Origin: Monosporascus cannonballus
Taxonomy: Eukaryota > Ascomycota > Sordariomycetes > Xylariales
NCBI GenBank assembly: GCA_004154925.1
Contig: QJNS01000188.1
Span: 1-64,000, forward strand
Direction: 5' to 3'
DNA length: 64,000 bases
Within the stretch, counting starts at the first letter, position 1. The number at the start of each line of letters is the position of its first letter. The notes beneath the pieces are model-generated. The model saw only the letters and a list, made by a program, of their open reading frames with translations, was not told where the DNA came from and made no database searches. A program made the translations under genes and the position numbers. This document shows positions 57,264 through 64,000 of the stretch, piece by piece.

Positions 57264-60200
57264 ATTAAGGATGGGCCAGTTTTTAACTGCTTCCAATTTA
57301 GAATATTAAATCTGAATTTGGCCGGAAATAAAAGTAAATCCCAAAAAATCTAATTTCTGCGTATGCCATACGCTTTTGGCTAAGTTAATTCGGATATTTG
57401 TTTTATTTAAAGTCCTAAGTACTTAGGCCATATGCTTCTTATGTTCTTCCAGAGTTTCAGAATAAATAAGGATATCGTCAAGGTAGACAAATACGAATTT
57501 ATCTAAGAATTTCCGGAAAATAATTATTACTAGGCTTTGAAAACTGGCGGGAGCGTTAATAAGTTCTATAGGCATTATTCGGTACTCGTAAAGTCCATAT
57601 ATTGTTCTAAATACCGTTTTCTATTCTTTTCCTTTAGCCATTTTGATACGATAGTAACTATCGCATAAATCAAGCGTTATAAACTATTTGGCTTTGCTGG
57701 CATTTTCCTTCAGGATGTTCATAAGGGTCAGGGAATATCTATTTTTAATCGTAATATTATTTAATTATTTATAATTAATTACTTTTCGGTAAATAGGGTT
57801 TCCGTCTTTATCGATCTTTTACTTACCATCTTTGGTTTTTAGTACCATAAAAAACGGGATATCCGGCGGGAAAATTAAAAAATTAGATATATCCTTATTT
57901 CAAATCAAGTTATATGCTTTTCCATAAGGCTTTTAACTTTTTTAAATTTATGTGGTAAATTTTATAAAGCTTAAGATAATATCTTTCCTTAATAAGTCTT
58001 CTATAATCCCATTAACTATATGGCAATAATTCGTAATTTTCTTTATCCTTAAATAATTTTTTAAATTCTTAATACTCCGGAGGCACCGTAAAAATCTGAT
58101 CAAAAATCTATATTTCTTTAATAATATAACAAATTTTTCGGTCGTTTTCCTAAGATATTTTATCCCAAAAAATGTCCGTTTTCTCTAATTAATCCGTAAG
58201 TTGCTAAAATAAAGCCAGGGTATTCCTAAAATAATATCATATCCGGAAATGTCGGCGATGTCTAACGAAATATATTTCTAATATTTTTAAATTTGTATTA
58301 GAAATTCTTCAGTTTCTCGAAAAACTTATTTATTTTCGTAAGTAAACAAACTTTTATCCACCGTACGTAACTTATAAAACTTTAATTTGTATCTCCAAAG
58401 AATTTAATATTTTTCTGTTATAACGGGAGAAATAAAATTACTTTTTGCGCCGGAATTAATTATTACTTTAAACGTTTTATTATTGTACTAAAAAAAAATC
58501 TCGATTTGGCTATATATTTCTTTCGTTATTTCGTATAAGGTCTTATAGGCCGAAATTTTTCGCTATCTTAATTTCGAAAACCTTTATAGTTTTTTGATTT
58601 TTGATATTTTCCGGCTTAAGCGAATTTCCATTCGCGAACCTTTTTGATAACGTATTTGGTGCATTAATTATTTTTGTACCGGAACCATATTTTCTTGCCA
58701 TATTTGTATTAAGATCTTTTTTCTTAGCTTATCCGTTATCCTTACGCCCTCCGGGTTATGGAATTAGAAAGGTAAATTTCCGAAAAAGATATTCCCATAT
58801 TTAAAAGCTTATGTTAAATGCAAAATATCGGAAAATAACATAGGTATCCTTGTAATATGGCCTTCTGACTCCGTTTTAACTCAGGGTGTAAATAACAAGA
58901 CCTAGGGTATTTTGGCTATCGGAAAATCTTAACGCATTAGCACTTATCGTCTGGTTTAATAAAAATCTTATTATTTCATCCGGGCCAAAAGTTATTATCT
59001 TTTTTAATTTTAAAATAAACGAAATAATCGTCCTAATAATAAGCAGTAAAATATAATAAGTCGTAAGGGTTTACCGATAATATCTTCTAGTAAATAATAC
59101 ATTTTAGGAGCGTACAAAGCTCCGGGAACAGCTATCCGTAATTACTAATATTTAGCCGAAACTGGCCGTCCTTTATATACATTTCATACTTCTGGGAATT
59201 AAAATGGCACTGGTATCCTAATTTTATAGTTATCCTGGAAGCCGTTTATCCTAAATAATATTTGTAGGCTTTAAATTTAAAATTTTAATAAATTAGATAA
59301 TTCTCGTATTCTAGGATATTGCTCTAAATCTAAATAATTATGGCAATAATGAATTCTGGCTGGAAGGAAATCAAATTAATTTCTTTCTTTTTTTTTCTGC
59401 CTTATTATCGGTTTTTTATTTAACCGTTTTAGCTTTTTTCTGGGATTAAGGAATTTTTCCCTTTTTGGAGTTCCTTTTGGTAAGAAAGTAATATTTATTT
59501 TTAAAATGCCCCTTTTTGTTACAATTAAAATATTTTACTTTAAATTTATTTTTTTAGGCTCTTTCGAAACGGAATTCGTTTTTTTTTAAGGTTTGCCTTT
59601 ATCCTTCTTAATTCGGTTATTAGAATTCTTATCGTTATTTCGTTTACCGGTCCTTTTCTTCTTAAAATACCGATTAAAAATATATCGGTCGGTAATAATA
59701 ATCTTATTTATATATTCGGCGAAAAATCCAACTTTTGGTTTTTTATATATTTTATTTTTGATTAAAGGTTTTAAATTATTATAATAAGGATAAAATAACG
59801 CATTTTTTAATAAATTTAAAATAACGGCCAGGTAATTAAATTTAATCGTATATTTAGCGGTTAATTTGGTTTAATAAAAAAGATAAACTGCTTAATAATA
59901 TCTTATTCCTTATTAGGATTTCCAAATAAGGCGCATATTTTTTTTCAAAATTCTTATAACCGCTGAAAATATAATTAATAAAATTTAAAAATTTTTCTGG
60001 GTATCTTTTAAGATAATCCGTCAAAATAGGCTCGAACCATTAACGGACTCGTCCGGTTAATAGCTAAAAGATAGCCATCACCTTCTGATATTCCTCCGTC
60101 AAAGAATTCTCATAAAATTTGAGGTAAAGTCTGGCCTAAACCAAAAATCCATCAGGGTCCTCTGATCCGTCATAGGGTTTTGGGGGAATTGGCTTATAGC

Positions 60201-60700
60201 CCTTAACGTCTGGCATTCCATGGTAGCTGGGGGGTGGAACTGTTCCTTCCCGTATCTGATTTGCGCCGAACAGTGGCAGAATCGAAGTTCTTTCTTGCGT
60301 TCGTCTTATGTCCAGCGAAGGTAGTCGGTAACCAGCTCCTTGGCTTCGTCCTCTGACGGAACCAAATCGAGGAAATGCCGGTTTCTTTCCTTTGGCGAAT
60401 CGAGCATTTTCCTTTTTTAGGCTTATGACCTCCTGGGCCAGAAGGTCGAGTTTTTTTTCCGTAGTAAGTTCTCTCTCTTTTCCTTTCTAGCCTCCAACTA
60501 GATATTCTTCCTCCATTTCCTCCTCAGCTGCTTCTTTTTCCGACTTTTCTCCCTGGACTTTAATAATGTCCTTAGGAGCCGGGGTAGGTTGTTGCTAGGG
60601 CTGGGAGGATAATTCTTCCTGGGATCAAATAATAAGTAACGCCATGTTATCGATTAATTAGAAAACTTTTTTAATAAGAGGTAAATCGTTAAATCTTATT
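57264..60700 (-). pseudogene. Element B pol 5' part and gag (broken)
   Basis: Right of element A, the minus strand continues B: RT with YLDD codons at 57,474-57,485, protease near 58,200, a nucleocapsid knuckle around 59,485-59,540 and gag up to about 60,700. The gag part at about 60,200-60,570 keeps nearly normal base composition while the rest is heavily AT-shifted. Plus-strand open frames in this interval are shadows. Confidence 0.85.
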
Positions 60701-60852
60701 AATAATACCTTACTGGCCAATAACGGGAATCGGGTATGCTGTTTATTTTCTGAATATCGTCCTATATTATCGTCTGCATTAAGTTCTGGAAAGCTTATGC
60801 TTTAACTGGGCGGTAAATTATTTGTCGGCTATTAATTAAGAAGTTATCAAAA

Positions 60853-61285
60853 TATAACGAATTTGTTATACATTTACCTGGAAATATAAATAATATCCGA
60901 AATAAGTTTTAATTTGTAAATAATAATAAAATAAGGAATAATTTAATAATTTATTCATTAAAAAGATTTAAAAACTTTTCCCTTAATTAAAAAACGGTAT
61001 AATTATTTCTTAATTAAAAGCTTAAATTAATAACTAAAGAAAAAAACTAAGTAAATACTATTTACATAAGGGATTCCAAAGTCTTATATATCCTTTTTAC
61101 CCTTTTATGTCTCCCGTAATCTCTGGAGATTACGAGAGATCATAGTAATTAATGTCCACGGTCTCCTAATGTCTCTGGAGATTGGCAGAGATCCGAAATT
61201 TATCCGATAGGCGGTAGAGATCCTAAGCGTCTCCAACTTCCTGGGCCTCCTTTTAGGTCTAGTGGAGTCCCTTTTGGACGTAACA
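60853..61285 (-). repeat. Element B 5' LTR (433 bp)
   Basis: It is collinear with 46,777-47,209, including GTCTCTGGAGATTGGCAGA-like words and the end GGACGTAACA. Its left part is more strongly AT-shifted, with TATAACGAATTTG against TGTAACGAACCTG in the partner. Confidence 0.93.
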
Positions 61286-61290
61286 TTTAT
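61286..61290 (+). repeat. Target-site duplication TTTAT of element B (right copy)
   Basis: This is the partner of 46,772-46,776, directly after the LTR end GTAACA. Confidence 0.88.
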
Positions 61291-64000
61291 TTAGCTTTTG
61301 GGCTTTTATAAATTGCGTAAGATTTTTGTAATTAAAGTAAATGTCGAAGGGCTTTTTTGCGTTATTAAGGAAAAGTTCTTATTCTTTAAAAGCGTTAATA
61401 ATTATTAATAATTTTTTGTCGTAAATTTGGTATTTAAGTTTTATATTTCGGAATATTTTTGAATAATACGTTATTAGGTATTATTTGTCGTTATTTTTTC
61501 GTTATTCTAGGATTGCACCTAAGGCGTATTTCGAGGTATTTATTTTTAGGCGTTTTTTTGCCTGGGTTTGGCATTTTTACGATTAATTTATTAATAATTG
61601 CTTTTTTTAATTTTCGGAACGTTTTCTTTGCTTTTTCTGGGAAATCGAATTTTTTTCTAACGTATTTCTTGGTAGTAAATTTCGTTAATAGCTTAATTAT
61701 ATTTTTATATCCCTTAATTAGGCTACGTATGTAACCCGTAAATTCTAAAATCTGTCGGATATTTATAACGGTCGTTTTATTAAGGATAAGTTAATCCTTA
61801 ATTGCTTTCAACTTAAAACGTTAAATTTGAATTTATCTTAATATAAAAATAAATACCAAAAAATCCAATTTTTAAGTATGTTATACGTTCTTAGTAGGGT
61901 TAATTCGAATGTTAATTTTGTCCAAAGTTTTAAGTACTTAAGCGATATATTTCTTGTGTTTTTTTAAGGTTTCGGAATAGATAAAAATATCGTCGAGATA
62001 AACAAATACGAATTTGTTCAAGAATTATCGGAAAATAATTATTACCAAGCTTTGGAAATTAGTAGGAACGTTAATAAGTCCTATAGGTATTACTTTATAT
62101 TCATAAAATCTATGTATTATCTTAAATACCGTTTTTTATTTTTTTCCTTTGGCCATTTTAATACGGTAATAGCTATTGCGAAAATTAAGCGCCGTAAACC
62201 ATTTAGCTTTGCTGGCATTTTCCTTTAGGGTATTTATAAGAATTAAAAGATATTCGTTTTTGATTGTGATATTATTTAATTATTTATAATCGATTACTTT
62301 TTGGTAAATAAGGTTTTTATTTTTATTAATCCTTTATTTGCCATTTTTAATTTTTGGTATTATAAGGATTAAATATTTAGTAAGGGAGTTGGAAAGTTGA
62401 ATATATTTTTTTTTCAAATTTAGTTATATATTTTTCTATAAAACTTTTAACTTTTTTAAGTTTATATGGTAAATTTTATGAAATTTAGGATGATGCCTTT
62501 TTTAATAGGTATCCGGTAATCCTATTAACCGTATGGCGGTAATTTGTAATTTTTTTTATTTTTAAATAATTTTTTAAATCCTTAATATTTTAGAGGTACC
62601 GTAAAGATCTGATTAGGAACCCGTATTTCCTTAATAATATAGCAAATTTTTCGATTATTTTTTTGGTATTTCGTTTTAGGAAAATATTTGCTTTTTTTAA
62701 TTAATCCGTAAGTTATTGGAATAAAGTTAAAGTATTCTTAGGATAATGTCGTATCCGGAGATGTTAGCGATATTCAGTGGAATACGTTTTTGGTATTTTT
62801 GGATTTGTATTGGGAGTTTTTTCGTTTTTCGAAAAATTCGTTCGTTTTTGTAAATGGATAAGTTGCCGTTTACCGTACGTAATTTATAGGATTTTAACTT
62901 GTATTTTTAGGGAATTTAATGTTTTTCTGTTGTTACGGGGGAAATAAAATTATTTTTTGTTCCGGAATTAATTATGGCCTTAAGCATTTTGCTTTTATAT
63001 CGGAGGAGAATTTTAATTTGGCTGCGCGTTTTTTTCGTTATTTCGCATAAGGTTTTGTCGATTAAGATTTTTTAATACCTTATTTTCGAGGGCCTCTGTA
63101 ATTTTTTAATTTTTGATGGTTTGTGATTTAAGTGAGCTTTTATTTACGAACTTTTTTAATAGCATATTTGGTGCATTGGTCGTTTTTGTACCGGAATTAT
63201 GTTTTCTTGCCGTATTTGTATTAGGGTTTTAAAATTTGGTTTTTTTCCTGGCTTACCTTTTTGTTCCGTATTTCCTAAGGTATGGGATTAAAAAGGTGAA
63301 TTTCCGAAAAAGGTGTTCCCATATTTAGGAATTCGTATTAGATATAAAGTATTGGGAAATAACATAGGTATTTTTGCGATATAACCTTTTGATTCCATTT
63401 TGATTTAGGGTATAAATAATAAGACTTAAGGTATTTTGGTTATCGGAAAATTTTAATATATCGGTATTTATTATCTGGTTCGGTAAAAGTCTTATTATTT
63501 TATCCGGGCCAAAAATTATTATCTTTTTTGGTTTTAAAATAAATAAGATAATCGTCTTAATAATAAACAGTAAAATGTAATAAGTCGTAAAGGTTTACCG
63601 ATAATATCTTTTTGTAAATAGTATATTTTAAGAATTCGCAAAGTTCTGGAAATAATTATCCGTAATTATTAATATTTAATTAAAGCTAACCGTTTTTTAT
63701 ATATATCTTATATTTTTGGGAATCAAGGTAATATTGGTATCCTAATTTTATGGCTATTCTGGAAACCGTTTATCCAGGATAATACTTATAGGCTTTAACC
63801 TTAAAATTTTAATAAATAAAATAATTTTCGTACTTTGGGTTATCGTTCTAGATTTAAATAGTTATGGCAATAATAAATTCTGGCTGGAAAAAAATCGAAC
63901 TAACTTTTTTCTTTTCCTTTTTTACCTTATTATCGGTTTTTTGTTTAGCCGTTTTGGTTTTTTTTCTGGGGTTAAGAGATTCCTCCTTTTTTGGAGTTCC
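61291..64000 (-). pseudogene. Element C pol (RNase H, RT, protease) and start of nucleocapsid, broken and cut by window end
   Basis: The minus strand is collinear with 57,264-59,480 of element B. RNase H lies near 61,400-61,600, RT with YLDD codons at 61,989-62,000, protease near 62,700 and the gag-pol junction beyond 63,300. It carries stops in every frame. The window stops in the region that corresponds to B's nucleocapsid. Confidence 0.85.

Larger units (their letters stand above)
46777..61285 (-). mobile_element. Element B: complete Ty3/gypsy chromodomain retroelement nested in C, interrupted by A
   Basis: Both 433-bp LTRs (46,777-47,209 and 60,853-61,285) and a 5-bp target duplication are present. 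Removing the inserted element A leaves about 7.25 kb, nearly the same as A. Order on the minus strand is: right LTR, gag (about 60,700-59,300), protease/RT (to 57,264), insertion of A, RNase H/integrase/chromodomain (50,003-47,930), antisense frame and left LTR. All frames are broken. Confidence 0.93.
44046..64000 (-). mobile_element. Element C: outermost Ty3/gypsy chromodomain retroelement, interrupted by B, runs off the window
   Basis: On the minus strand the element ends at an LTR at 44,046-44,463. Sequence homologous to the pol of elements A and B lies at 45,195-46,776 and resumes at 61,291-64,000 after the inserted element B. The reverse-transcriptase YLDD codons are at 61,989-62,000 (minus). 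The window ends inside its gag/nucleocapsid part, so the 5' LTR is outside. All coding frames are broken by dense TAA/TAG codons. Confidence 0.9.

Noticed and set aside
58601..61734. Plus-strand open frames of 60-91 codons in the AT-rich block
   Set aside because: They are complementary shadows of minus-strand gag/pol of elements B and C, with AT-driven composition.
1..64000. tRNA, rRNA or CRISPR features
   Set aside because: I looked for tRNA T-loop words, rRNA-like sequence and regular spaced repeats on both strands and found none. A covariance-model search would be decisive.

Overview
This window looks like chromosomal DNA of a filamentous ascomycete, most likely a Sordariomycete-type fungus. 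The genes carry short introns with GTAAGT-like donors and CTAAC-like branch sites. The protein complement is fungal: an Ask1 DASH subunit, a NuA4 Eaf7 subunit, a GPI-type mucin and fungal-type PKS and NRPS-like relics. The right third is an AT-rich transposon block with the C-to-T / G-to-A decay typical of repeat-induced point mutation (RIP). Species is not assignable from what I can see.

Left gene-bearing part (1-25,770). The window opens with 85 consecutive C. Next are a truncated glutathionyl-hydroquinone reductase/omega-class GST gene (-) and a complete ubiquitin-activating enzyme E1 gene (uba1, -, 3 exons, 1,033 aa). A Thr/Ser-rich mucin-like wall protein follows (-, 4 exons, 1,074 aa), then a Kelch-repeat single-pass membrane protein (+, 5 exons, 852 aa). 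A chromatin/spindle group comes next: eaf7 (-), a gamma-tubulin complex component (+) and ask1 (+, 4 exons, 443 aa). A small Asn/Ser-rich protein (-) ends this part. Exon joins were made by hand and all keep frame.

Middle part (25,771-43,253). Gene density drops. Two decayed secondary-metabolism genes lie head to head: a PKS ketosynthase fragment (-, about 28,870-29,542) and an NRPS-like adenylation/carrier/thioester-reductase relic (+, about 29,591-31,447). Three intact genes follow: a secreted RNase T2 (+, 3 exons, 300 aa), a one-exon short-chain dehydrogenase (-) and an MFS transporter (-, 3 exons, 537 aa). The remaining intergenic stretches of 1-4 kb show no gene I can support.

Right part (43,254-64,000). 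A 782-bp element with long terminal inverted repeats is followed 10 bp later by three nested Ty3/gypsy chromodomain retroelements. Element C (-, starts 44,046, runs out of the window) is interrupted by element B (-, 46,777-61,285, target duplication TTTAT). B is interrupted by element A (+, 50,004-57,258, target duplication GCCTT). Between the pol end and the 3' LTR, all three carry an antisense reading frame with a Zn2Cys6-like cysteine pattern, a charged helical middle and a conserved C-terminus. This antisense frame is the most interesting observation in the window.
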